From DASWHX01 sp036397995 (lineage in GTDB: Bacteria > Bacteroidota > Bacteroidia > Cytophagales > Cyclobacteriaceae): DNA of 7,836 nt. The notes beneath the pieces are model-generated. The model did not search any database and was not told the origin of the DNA. It saw only the letters and a program-made list of their open reading frames with translations. Positions 1 to 6,146 of the stretch are shown here, in pieces. Numbering within the stretch: position 1 is the first letter of the stretch; each line of letters begins with the position of its first letter. Position numbers and translations under genes: made by a program. The stretch is from NCBI GenBank assembly GCA_036397995.1, contig DASWHX010000033.1, positions 1-7,836 of the forward strand, in the 5' to 3' direction.

Positions 1-70
1 GAGATTTTATTTAACAAGTGAAAAGGAGTGGAAATTTCTCGTTCATTTTGAGGGATGATGTCCCCTAGCC

Positions 71-97
71 CTTGTTGGTGTTCTTTTCACCAACAAG
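71..97. repeat. Perfect hairpin, 10-bp arms and 7-base loop
   Basis: CTTGTTGGTG (71-80) pairs exactly with CACCAACAAG (88-97) around the loop TTCTTTT. It begins 12 bases after a possible stop codon at 56-58, so it could end a transcript, but no T-run follows the stem. The motif TAGCC-TTG-TTGGTG recurs at 145-159 and 1809-1823, each time with a downstream CACCAACC, which suggests a dispersed palindromic element rather than a lone terminator. Confidence 0.6.
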
Positions 98-143
98 CAA
101 ACCGAAGTTTTAATGACGTTACATTTACAATCACTTATCACCT

Positions 144-344
144 CTAGCCTTGGTTGGTGTTTGCGCTGGGTAAATGGGATGGATTCACCAACCAAATTAC
201 AGTTTCCGGCCCCGCAATCCAGTCGACAACCGTAAAAGTAACAAAGTGTAATCCTACTTCATTGTGGATAGTATATTTATCCCACATGATATCCCGACCA
301 CTTGTGGTTGGCAATGGTAAACTGACTGGATATTCGGTGTTGGT
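144..344 (-). pseudogene. Remnant of a secreted-domain (Ig/HYR-like) coding sequence
   Basis: The minus strand is open for 66 codons between TGA (345-347) and TAG (144-146). It includes an in-frame ATG at 285-287 that would give a 47-residue peptide beginning MWDKYTIHNEVGLHFVTF. The core TIHNEVGLHFVTFTVVDW resembles the G-x-h-x-V-T-h-T-V-x-D strand pattern of HYR/Ig-like extracellular domains of Bacteroidota. That match is from memory and is weak. The coding reading is supported by a second, inverted copy at 1755-1805, where every difference is synonymous or Tyr/Phe. A direct copy at 1809-1972 carries frameshifts. There is no signal peptide and no complete domain, so this is probably a gene scrap. 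The opposite strand is also open (154-357) but shows no comparable conservation. Confidence 0.35.
145..309 (+). repeat. Direct repeat block A, copy 1
   Basis: This 165-base block matches 1809-1972 in the same orientation. By manual alignment the two differ by five substitutions and three single-base indels, about 95% identity. Both copies begin TAGCCTTGGTTGGTG and end ACTTGTGGTT. It contains an inverted pair TTGGTTGGTG (150-159) / CACCAACCAA (186-195). With block B (409-442) it forms the left side of a direct repeat flanking the methyltransferase gene. Confidence 0.9.
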
Positions 345-403
345 TCAAACCAATTAATTAGAATGGATATCTCTAACAACCTGCCATGCGAAAGAATTAT
401 CAA

Positions 404-499
404 TTGAGCAGCCCTAAGTTTTCAAAAATTCTCTGGTTAATATTAGCCCATACGGAAACTTCTTTCTCGCGACTCGTTGTTATATTAAATTCTCACGAA
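404..499 (-). pseudogene. Possible decayed LuxR-type HTH C-terminus
   Basis: Read on the minus strand between two stops, this stretch encodes a 31-residue peptide containing TSREKEVSVW followed by INQRIFENLGLLN and a stop. The first part resembles the opening of a LuxR/GerE helix-turn-helix (the usual pattern is LTxREKEVLxL). The second resembles its end (HRxxIFxKLGLxN). The intervening helix-turn-helix, about 30 residues, is missing, and an in-frame stop lies just upstream, so it cannot be functional. The last 11-12 residues fall in repeat block B and are duplicated just before the CHAT gene. The family assignment is from a remembered consensus and is tentative. Confidence 0.3.
409..442 (+). 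repeat. Direct repeat block B, copy 1
   Basis: These 34 bases are identical to 1974-2007. In copy 1 blocks A and B are separated by 99 bases (310-408). In copy 2 they are separated by a single base. Copy 2 therefore lost about 98 bases, or copy 1 gained them. Confidence 0.9.
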
Positions 500-565
500 G
501 GATGCACGGAAGGGTTGGCTTTCTGTGGAAATCTAAGGTGAACGATCGTTTAACACACGCAAAAA

Positions 566-1414
566 TTATTGGCCTTTCAACATCAGGAAGATCCGGAACA
601 AAAGTCTTCTTATTTTACTTACTCCGCTGTCATTCTTAAACCTAAGATACTTCGGTATCACTTGCAGGTCTTTGGGTTTGACGACCATAGGGCTTTTCCA
701 GAACAACCTGAATTCAGAAGTTAACATTAGTGTTCCATCGTATAATTGAAAAATTCTTGGTGTTTCATATTGCGGTTTGAATAAGACATTGATACTGTTG
801 TCTTCAATATTAAACAACTTAAAATACTTTTCATCAACATAGATGGCATTGCACAACGTTGTACACACAAGCTCATATTTTTTCGTCTTTGCTAACCGGG
901 TAAGGGATAACAATGAAGAACCGTGATTTACACTATTATTTTTCTTTTGAATAAATTCAATATCCGAAGGGATGGAGTGATTGTACTCAATTATAACCAC
1001 CTTCGGTCGATAAGTATGCAGGGAGTTCCATACATGATAATCATTCCCATCAATATCGATAGATAATAGATCAAAATCCTGGGGTATCGGAGTGTTGTTC
1101 AAGATTTCGTCAAGACTTCCGGGACCTTCAAAGTTCACAAATTTGTTTATGCAGTATACTTCTTTATTTCCTGAGAAGGTTCTTATCAATTCTTTGTATT
1201 TCTTTTTTTGGGCCTCAATCATCACTCCCTTCCATGATTTGTTTGCAAGCAGATTGTAGCAATTGCTCAGAAATTTGCCATCCCACGCACCAAATTCCAC
1301 GCACCATTTGTCCGGATAAGGGATAAACTCAAAAATTTTGGTGATAATCCCGTCTTCGCCATTTTGAGAGGTTACATTTACCTCAAAGTCGTTTAACCAC
1401 CGGTCTTTATGCAT
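566..1414 (-). CDS. FkbM-like SAM-dependent methyltransferase
   Basis: A 282-residue soluble protein with no signal peptide, probably a cytoplasmic SAM-dependent methyltransferase of the FkbM/Methyltransf_21 type. Visible features in order: SQNGEDGIITKIFEF (16-30), an opening seen in relatives as SQxGEDGI; motif I, WCVEFGAWDGKFLSNCYNL (37-55), the expected SAM-binding Gly-rich loop; GVMIEAQ (63-69), whose acidic residue would hold the SAM ribose; DFDLLSIDIDGNDYHVW (113-129), matching the family's hhxIDxxGxxxxVh segment; and VVIIEYN (139-145). Such enzymes usually O-methylate sugars or secondary metabolites, but no glycan or antibiotic genes are in view, so the substrate is unknown. The ATG at 1412-1414 is the only good start. 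The nearest upstream ATG is out of frame and stops after five codons. The gene stands alone and is bracketed by direct repeats, which hints at acquisition or rearrangement. Function is inferred from motifs only. Confidence 0.82.
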   Translation of the reverse strand: MHKDRWLNDFEVNVTSQNGEDGIITKIFEFIPYPDKWCVEFGAWDGKFLSNCYNLLANKSWKGVMIEAQKKKYKELIRTFSGNKEVYCINKFVNFEGPGSLDEILNNTPIPQDFDLLSIDIDGNDYHVWNSLHTYRPKVVIIEYNHSIPSDIEFIQKKNNSVNHGSSLLSLTRLAKTKKYELVCTTLCNAIYVDEKYFKLFNIEDNSINVLFKPQYETPRIFQLYDGTLMLTSEFRLFWKSPMVVKPKDLQVIPKYLRFKNDSGVSKIRRLLFRIFLMLKGQ

Positions 1415-1434
1415 GTTCTTTCATTTGGGTTTTT

Positions 1435-1518
1435 GGCATAAGGAGGACATCAATTTTTTGGTCTTTAGCCACGTAACGGCAAATCATGAATTCATGATCA
1501 TAAAACGGCGTAAGGAGG
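1435..1518. repeat. Pair of GGC(A/G)TAAGGAGG direct repeats, 72 bases apart
   Basis: Near-identical 12-mers lie at 1435-1446 and 1507-1518 in the leader of the methyltransferase gene. On that gene's strand they read CCTCCTTA(T/C)GCC, which resembles the anti-Shine-Dalgarno tail of 16S rRNA. On the plus strand the second copy is followed, 7 bases on, by ATG immediately followed by TGA (1526-1531). Function is unknown, and chance is possible. Confidence 0.45.
1483..1498. promoter_or_regulatory. 16-bp perfect palindrome, candidate operator
   Basis: ATCATGAATTCATGAT is fully self-complementary and lies 69 bases upstream of the methyltransferase start, between divergent reading frames. Perfect palindromes of this length usually mark a dimeric repressor site or, less often, a restriction or recombination target. 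No regulator gene adjoins it. The symmetry is certain and the role is inferred. Confidence 0.4.
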
Positions 1519-1667
1519 CAAAGGTATGTGATTCATAACCAGTTCCGCGGAAACAATTATTACATGAAACAGTTTCTGCGAAATTCCCGTGTAAAATTCG
1601 TTTAAATTGTAATACAAATTAAAGAAGAACCGACAATTTTAGTTCAGTATAAATAATTTGGAAAATC

Positions 1668-1811
1668 ATGAAAGATCTGGCGCCTGATATTTTTAGAAAA
1701 CGAATGCTGATTGAAGGTTATTATACCATTAATATTTATAAGGAAGCAACAAACACTATCCACAATGAAGTAGGATTACACTTTGTCACGTACACTGTAG
1801 TTGACCCTTAG
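1668..1811 (+). pseudogene. Truncated AdoMet-decarboxylase-like N-terminus fused to repeat fragment
   Basis: An ATG-started frame of 47 codons, ending at TAG 1809-1811, sits behind an AT-rich leader. Residues 4-21, LAPDIFRKRMLIEGYYTI, recall the N-terminus of SpeD-like S-adenosylmethionine decarboxylases of Bacteroidota (LAPDIxRxRLLIEGxY), which are normally well over 100 residues. That match is from memory. After about residue 29 the protein switches to TIHNEVGLHFVTYTVVDP, which is an inverted copy of the coding remnant at 144-344. The stop codon is the first three bases of repeat copy 2. The frame therefore looks like the 5' end of a housekeeping-type gene cut by a rearrangement. No proenzyme Ser cleavage site or catalytic residues are present, so decarboxylase activity is not expected. 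A genuine short chimeric peptide cannot be excluded. Confidence 0.35.
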
Positions 1812-1934
1812 CCTTGGTTGGTGTTTGCGCGGGTAAGTGGGATGGATTCACCAACCAAATTACGTTTCCGGCCCGGCAACCCAGTCGACAACCGTAAAAG
1901 TAACAAAGTATAATCCTACTTCATTGTGGATAGT
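1755..1934. repeat. Inverted repeat, 32-base arms (31/32 matching)
   Basis: Bases 1755-1786 are the reverse complement of 1903-1934 with one mismatch, and of 241-272 with none. The arms are separated by 116 bases. Weaker complementarity continues inward for about 20 bases. The arrangement places two fragments of the same coding core head to head, as left by an inversion or a template-switch event. In RNA it could form a long stem across the region just upstream of the CHAT gene. Confidence 0.85.
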
Positions 1935-1972
1935 ATATTTATCCCACATGAATATCCCGCCCACTTGTGGTT
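1809..1972 (+). repeat. Direct repeat block A, copy 2 (frameshifted)
   Basis: This is the second copy of the 145-309 block. Relative to copy 1 it lacks one base near 1830, lacks one near 1863, and has one extra near 1951. The minus-strand frame that is open in copy 1 is therefore broken, stopping right after the motif AGPET. It keeps the inverted pair TTGGTTGGTG (1814-1823) / CACCAACCAA (1849-1858). Copy 1 is likely closer to the ancestral sequence. Confidence 0.9.
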
Positions 1973-1973
1973 A

Positions 1974-2007
1974 CAGCCCTAAGTTTTCAAAAATTCTCTG
2001 GTTAATA
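1974..2007 (+). repeat. Direct repeat block B, copy 2
   Basis: Identical to 409-442. It ends 55 bases before the CHAT start codon, so part of that gene's leader or promoter may derive from duplicated DNA. On the minus strand it encodes INQRIFENLGL followed by a stop, the same C-terminal remnant seen in copy 1. Confidence 0.9.
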
Positions 2008-2062
2008 AGGGTGTAATTTGCTACTTTAAGATTACCATCCAATCTCATCCAATTTATAACCC

Positions 2063-5000
2063 ATGTTTTTAGGCAGAATTTTCGTAGGTATCTTAATCGG
2101 TATTTCCCTGTTTCTTTCCGGAAATGTTTTTGCGCAGAAGCCGGATACTGTTTTAGCCAGACAATTATTTGAGCTCGGAAATCGGCAGCGAGCTGCCGGC
2201 AATTATGATAGCGCATTTCTGAATTGGAGTTGGGCTGGTGACATTTACAAACAAAATTCCGCATGGACGCATTATGCAACTATACTTTATTCGATTGGCA
2301 AGACCTATAGCGAGATAGCTGATTATGATCAGGGTCTGAAATACCTTGAAGAATCCAGGGACCTTTCTATTGAGAAGATAGGGGAAGTTAGTCATGAAGC
2401 CGCCTGGGCGTATTATGGACTTGCCTGGTATTATGGAGCTGTTGGTGAATATGATTTAGCCTATGAAAGCCAAAAAAAGTCATTGAGTATCCGATTAAAA
2501 TTATTTGGGGAGAATAATAAATCCGTCGTCGACAGCTATAACAATCTTGCATTTATTTACAGGATGCAGGGTAAATATGATTCGGCCTATAATGTTTATG
2601 CAAAGGCGCTTCAAATCACCTTAAAAGTGTTAGGGGATGAAAATACAATTACTGCTTCCACTTATTTTGGGTTAGGCTGGGTAAGTGCCGCTCTCGGAGA
2701 CATGAGGAAATCACTTGACCTTCATAAAAAAGCATTGGAAATAAGATTAAAGATCCTTGATCCCACCAGCAGCGCTATTGCCACCAGTTATAACAATATT
2801 GGTTTTTGTTACAATCAGCTTGGAGATTATGGTCAGGCCTCCAGGTTTTACCAAAAAGCACTTGATCTGAGAATTAAACGTTTCGGAGAAAACCATCCGA
2901 ATGTTGCAAGTAGTTATCTTAATATTGCTCAACTTCTCGCACTGAATGGTGATAACGACCGGGCAATTTTATATCAATCCAAAGGGATCCGTATTTGGTC
3001 AGAGCTTTATGGCATCGAAGACCAGGAAATGGCCAGGAATTACAATTATCTCGGATCTTTTTATTTTAATAAGGGTGAATATCGAACTGCCCTCAAATAT
3101 CATTTGGAAGCATTGCAAGTAGCAGAGAAAAAGGAACAACATCCCTTTCTCCCACTCACCTATAATTATCTTGGTAAGGTATACGCCAAATTGGGAGATA
3201 AAGAAAAGCAATTTGAATATTTGCAAAAAGCACAGAAAGGAGAACTTGAGATCTTTGGTCCTATACATCAGAATACAGCAAATTCTTATGCGGAATTGGC
3301 AGATTTCTATAAATCCATTGGAAATGCAGAGAAAGAATTTGAATTTCTTCAAAAATGTCTGAGCGCACGACTTCAGTTATTCGGGGAAGAGCATCCGGAT
3401 GTTGCCATAACGTATTCAAGGCTGGGAGATTTTTATAGGAGAAAAAATAATTTTGATTCAGCTATTTCCAATTGTCAAAAAGGATTGATATCTGCAGTGC
3501 CAGGCTTTAATAATTTGGATTGGAAGGTAAATCCTTCCCTGAGTGGATATTATTCCAGGTTGGTACTGTTGAAGATCTTATCTGACAAAGTAACCATTCT
3601 TGCTTACTTTGCTCAAAAATTACCCGCTCAGGATTTGCTCAGGCAGGCTTTCGATACAAACTATAAAGCTGTTCAACTTCTTGACACCCTTCGTCATGGA
3701 AATTTATCCGAAGGCTCAAAGCAGGAGATCATTGCTAATTCTTTATCAACTTATGAGCTTGGGATCGATCTGGCCCTTAGCCTCTTTAATAACAGCGGTG
3801 ATAAGAAATACCTGAAAAATGCTTTTTCCATGATGGAAAAAAGTAAAAACTTTCTTCTCCTCGTCTCCCTTAAGAATTCCCGGGCTCAGCATTTCGGAGA
3901 AGTCCCCGATTCTTTGATCCAGGCCGAATCGAATTTGAAAATGGATGTGTCATATTGGGAACAACGGGTTTTAGCTGCCCGAAAGAAAGGAGAAAATTCA
4001 AAAGCTTTGGAATATGAATCACGGTTGGTGAATAGTAAATTTTTATATCAATCATTTGTCAATGATCTGAGAAGATCGCATCCTCAATATTTTAGCCTTA
4101 AGTACGAAAACGCCCCTCCCGAAATTGAAGAAATTCAAAATGAGATCCTTTCCAAGACCGGTGCCCTGATTGAATATTTTGCCGGAGAAGATAATTATTT
4201 TGCTTTCATAATAACAAAAGACAATGTTGCCCTCACAAAAATCCCCAATGCGGGTAACCTTAACGTTATCGCCTATAATTTCAGGCAAAGCATTTCCGAT
4301 TTTGATTTCATTTCAAATAATTCCTCTGTTGCCGATAGTATGTATTGTCATTCAGCAAATTTTCTTTTTGAACAATTAGTAGGGATGCCACTTAGCGCCA
4401 TGAATGAGATGCCTGCAAAAATTATTATTATACCGGATGGCATTTTAAACCACCTTAATTTTGATGCTTTATTAACCTCCATGCCTGTTGATGACACACA
4501 TCTAAATTATGGTTCACTCAAGTACGCCATCAATGATTTTCAAATAAGCCTGGCTAACTCGGCAACAATTTTGACCAGCACAGGTTTCTCCCGGAAAAAA
4601 ATGAAACCCGCCAATATCTTTGCGGGTTTTGCCCCCGATTATTCAGGCATTGCCGAGTCAGACACTCTTGATAACCAATTTATGGCTGTGCTGGTGAGGT
4701 CCGGGAATTTGCAGTTGCCAGGTGCATCCGAAGAAGTTAACCTGATCGCCAATCTTGTTAAAGGAAATGCATTTACAGGAGCCAAAGCCACAGAGAAATT
4801 ATTCAAGGAAGTAGCTGGAAATTATAAAATTTTACATCTCGCCATGCACGGGTTGATCGATGATTTGGAGCCATTAAATTCAGAATTGGTTTTTACTCCC
4901 GTGCAGGATTCCATTAATGATGGCTACCTGAATCTTTCAGAAGTATACAATCTAAGACTTCATTCAGAATTAGTGGTGTTGAGCGCCTGCAATACTGGTG

Positions 5001-5389
5001 TAGGTAAAATACAAAAGGGAGAAGGAAACATGAGTCTTTCAAGGGCTTTTAGATATGCGGGAAGCGAAGGAATAATTATGAGTCTTTGGAAAGTTCCCGA
5101 CGAGGCAACCTCCGAAATTATGGTAGATTTCTATAAAAATATTCTAAATGAAAAAACAAAAGACCAGTCCCTCAGAGAAGCAAAATTAGCCTTCCTGAAA
5201 AAGTACGCAGATGATCCTTTGCAAAGCCATCCCTTCTTCTGGGCAGGATTCGTTCCAATAGGAATTATGAAACCGGTGGAATTGGAGTCAAATTACTTTT
5301 TGGTGATCTCGTTCATTTTAGGGACAATGCTTCTGGTTCTGATTATTTATTCTTTCAGGAAAAGAATGTCAAATCGGAGCGTGGGTTAA
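2063..5389 (+). CDS. Exported TPR-CHAT protein (caspase-like protease), membrane-anchored
   Basis: A 1108-residue protein. Residues 1-24 form a signal peptide (hydrophobic core FVGILIGISLFL, likely cut after NVFA). Residues about 32-480 hold roughly ten TPR units of about 40 residues, of the kinesin-light-chain type, with markers such as FGENHPNVASSYLNIAQL (274-291) and FGEEHPDVAITYSRLGDFY (440-458). A linker with helical, coiled-coil-like segments runs to about 690. The CHAT domain (about 690-1067) has IIIIPDGILNHLNFDALL (787-804), LPGASEEVNLI (885-895), the catalytic His in HLAMHG (H929), the catalytic Cys in LSACNTG (C976), GIIMSLWKVPDEAT (1003-1016) and the closing FFWAGFVPIG. A membrane helix (1078-1096) is followed by the basic tail FRKRMSNR, so the CHAT and TPR parts should face the periplasm. 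CHAT proteins are clan CD cysteine proteases related to caspases, and the dyad is intact, so activity is likely. The gene converges on an ECF sigma/anti-sigma operon. The ATG was chosen because it opens the signal peptide. The substrate is unknown. Confidence 0.93.
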   Translation: MFLGRIFVGILIGISLFLSGNVFAQKPDTVLARQLFELGNRQRAAGNYDSAFLNWSWAGDIYKQNSAWTHYATILYSIGKTYSEIADYDQGLKYLEESRDLSIEKIGEVSHEAAWAYYGLAWYYGAVGEYDLAYESQKKSLSIRLKLFGENNKSVVDSYNNLAFIYRMQGKYDSAYNVYAKALQITLKVLGDENTITASTYFGLGWVSAALGDMRKSLDLHKKALEIRLKILDPTSSAIATSYNNIGFCYNQLGDYGQASRFYQKALDLRIKRFGENHPNVASSYLNIAQLLALNGDNDRAILYQSKGIRIWSELYGIEDQEMARNYNYLGSFYFNKGEYRTALKYHLEALQVAEKKEQHPFLPLTYNYLGKVYAKLGDKEKQFEYLQKAQKGELEIFGPIHQNTANSYAELADFYKSIGNAEKEFEFLQKCLSARLQLFGEEHPDVAITYSRLGDFYRRKNNFDSAISNCQKGLISAVPGFNNLDWKVNPSLSGYYSRLVLLKILSDKVTILAYFAQKLPAQDLLRQAFDTNYKAVQLLDTLRHGNLSEGSKQEIIANSLSTYELGIDLALSLFNNSGDKKYLKNAFSMMEKSKNFLLLVSLKNSRAQHFGEVPDSLIQAESNLKMDVSYWEQRVLAARKKGENSKALEYESRLVNSKFLYQSFVNDLRRSHPQYFSLKYENAPPEIEEIQNEILSKTGALIEYFAGEDNYFAFIITKDNVALTKIPNAGNLNVIAYNFRQSISDFDFISNNSSVADSMYCHSANFLFEQLVGMPLSAMNEMPAKIIIIPDGILNHLNFDALLTSMPVDDTHLNYGSLKYAINDFQISLANSATILTSTGFSRKKMKPANIFAGFAPDYSGIAESDTLDNQFMAVLVRSGNLQLPGASEEVNLIANLVKGNAFTGAKATEKLFKEVAGNYKILHLAMHGLIDDLEPLNSELVFTPVQDSINDGYLNLSEVYNLRLHSELVVLSACNTGVGKIQKGEGNMSLSRAFRYAGSEGIIMSLWKVPDEATSEIMVDFYKNILNEKTKDQSLREAKLAFLKKYADDPLQSHPFFWAGFVPIGIMKPVELESNYFLVISFILGTMLLVLIIYSFRKRMSNRSVG

Positions 5390-6141
5390 GGGTTTAACTT
5401 CTTCAATAATCTTTCAGCCGCTTTTTTCTTATAATGCACTTTACTGGATACGATCTTTTCCAAACTTGTTTTGCATGAATCAACTTCACCCGATAAATAA
5501 TAAGCCAAAATCTTATACCACAAGGCCTGTTCTGAATACCTTGTGTTAATTAAATTTTCAAAATGAACCGCTGCTTTTTCGGGTTCACTATTTTGCTGGT
5601 AAAGAAGGCTTAACCCCAGATAAAATTCTTTTTCATCATTCGCCTCCTGATTATAACTTTCCTGTATGAAAGAAACTGCGCTTTCGAAATTTCTGCTTCT
5701 GTAAGCCTCAATCCCTTTCTGCCAATTCTCATTTAATGAATTTTCACCTCTCTCCAAAGGAGGCGCTGCATAAGGTTGAGTCAGATTCTGCGAAACAAGA
5801 TCCTGTGCGGCAGGAGACCTTTGCAGCAGGATAGCAACTGATGCCGCAACCAGGATTAGAATAACGGCAGCCACTTTTAGCAAAGATCCTAATCGATTTG
5901 GGTTTGCTGCGGCATACTTATTCTGTTGAATTAATTCGAGATTTCTGCTTTTAAGGTCTGCCATAAAATCTTCCCCATGCAGAACCTCTTCCCCTGCCAG
6001 CTTCAGCCCTTCCAAAACAGCGGAACATTGATCACATTCCTGCAAATGATTATCGATTCTCGCTCTGGCTGCATTACTTATTATTTCCAAAGAATAATCC
6101 CGCAATAGTTCTTCTGATATGTGTATATTTTTGGAATCCAT
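5386..6141 (-). CDS. Membrane anti-sigma factor with zinc-finger and TPR tail
   Basis: A 251-residue protein. Residues 1-45 form the cytoplasmic anti-sigma head, with the zinc-binding HxxxCxxC motif NHLQECDQC (H32, C36, C39) characteristic of zf-HC2/ZAS anti-sigma factors. Residues 87-106 (LLKVAAVILILVAASVAILL) form the single membrane helix. Residues about 138-235 carry two or three TPR-like repeats (WQKGIEAYRSRNFESAVSFI; FYLGLSLLYQQNSEPEKAAVHF; LWYKILAYYLSGEVDSCKTS) predicted on the periplasmic side. It lies directly after the sigma gene and should hold that factor at the membrane until a signal is received. The ATG at 6139-6141 is chosen, 5 bases past the sigma stop. A TTG at 6148-6150, overlapping that stop, would add three residues and is less likely. 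Its stop codon shares TTAA with the stop of the convergent CHAT gene. The periplasmic TPR tail is the natural place for a partner or a protease to act. Confidence 0.88.
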   Translation of the reverse strand: MDSKNIHISEELLRDYSLEIISNAARARIDNHLQECDQCSAVLEGLKLAGEEVLHGEDFMADLKSRNLELIQQNKYAAANPNRLGSLLKVAAVILILVAASVAILLQRSPAAQDLVSQNLTQPYAAPPLERGENSLNENWQKGIEAYRSRNFESAVSFIQESYNQEANDEKEFYLGLSLLYQQNSEPEKAAVHFENLINTRYSEQALWYKILAYYLSGEVDSCKTSLEKIVSSKVHYKKKAAERLLKKLNP

Positions 6142-6146
6142 TTCAA

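Larger units (their letters stand above)
1..565. other. Gene-poor region with repeats and decayed coding fragments
   Basis: No intact gene is supported here. In the second forward frame an open stretch enters from the left edge and stops at TGA 56-58, ending in WKFLVHFEG. It could be the last 18 codons of a gene outside the window, but that is too short to judge. A perfect hairpin follows at 71-97. Then come a repeat block with a minus-strand coding remnant (144-344), a 99-base segment absent from the other repeat copy (310-408), and a second repeat block (409-442) inside a LuxR-like remnant. From about 500 to 565 I see nothing recognisable. Methyltransferase transcripts would run out into this region. 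Confidence 0.6.
1415..2062. other. Rearranged intergenic region upstream of the CHAT gene
   Basis: This 648-base stretch holds no convincing intact gene. From left to right it contains: two GGC(A/G)TAAGGAGG repeats (1435-1446, 1507-1518) with a 16-bp palindrome between them (1483-1498); an AT-rich leader (about 1560-1667); a short chimeric reading frame (1668-1811); repeat copy 2 (1809-2007); and 55 bases leading to the CHAT start codon. The divergent promoters for the methyltransferase and the short frame should lie in 1415-1667. The CHAT promoter is probably in or just after the repeat. TAATTTG at 2014-2020 faintly recalls the Bacteroidota -7 element TAnnTTTG, but I could not place a matching upstream element. 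Confidence 0.6.

Noticed and set aside
71..97. Hairpin as an intrinsic terminator
   Set aside because: The stem is good, but no T-run follows on either strand, and related hairpins recur as repeats. It is kept as a repeat only.
154..357. Plus-strand 67-codon frame in repeat copy 1
   Set aside because: It lies opposite a minus-strand frame whose substitutions in the inverted copy preserve protein sequence. It is broken by indels in copy 2 and resembles nothing.
1971..2279. Minus-strand 102-codon reading frame overlapping the start of the CHAT gene
   Set aside because: Most of it is antisense to the CHAT signal peptide and first TPR. The sequence shows no domain, and its end is only the duplicated INQRIFENLGL block.
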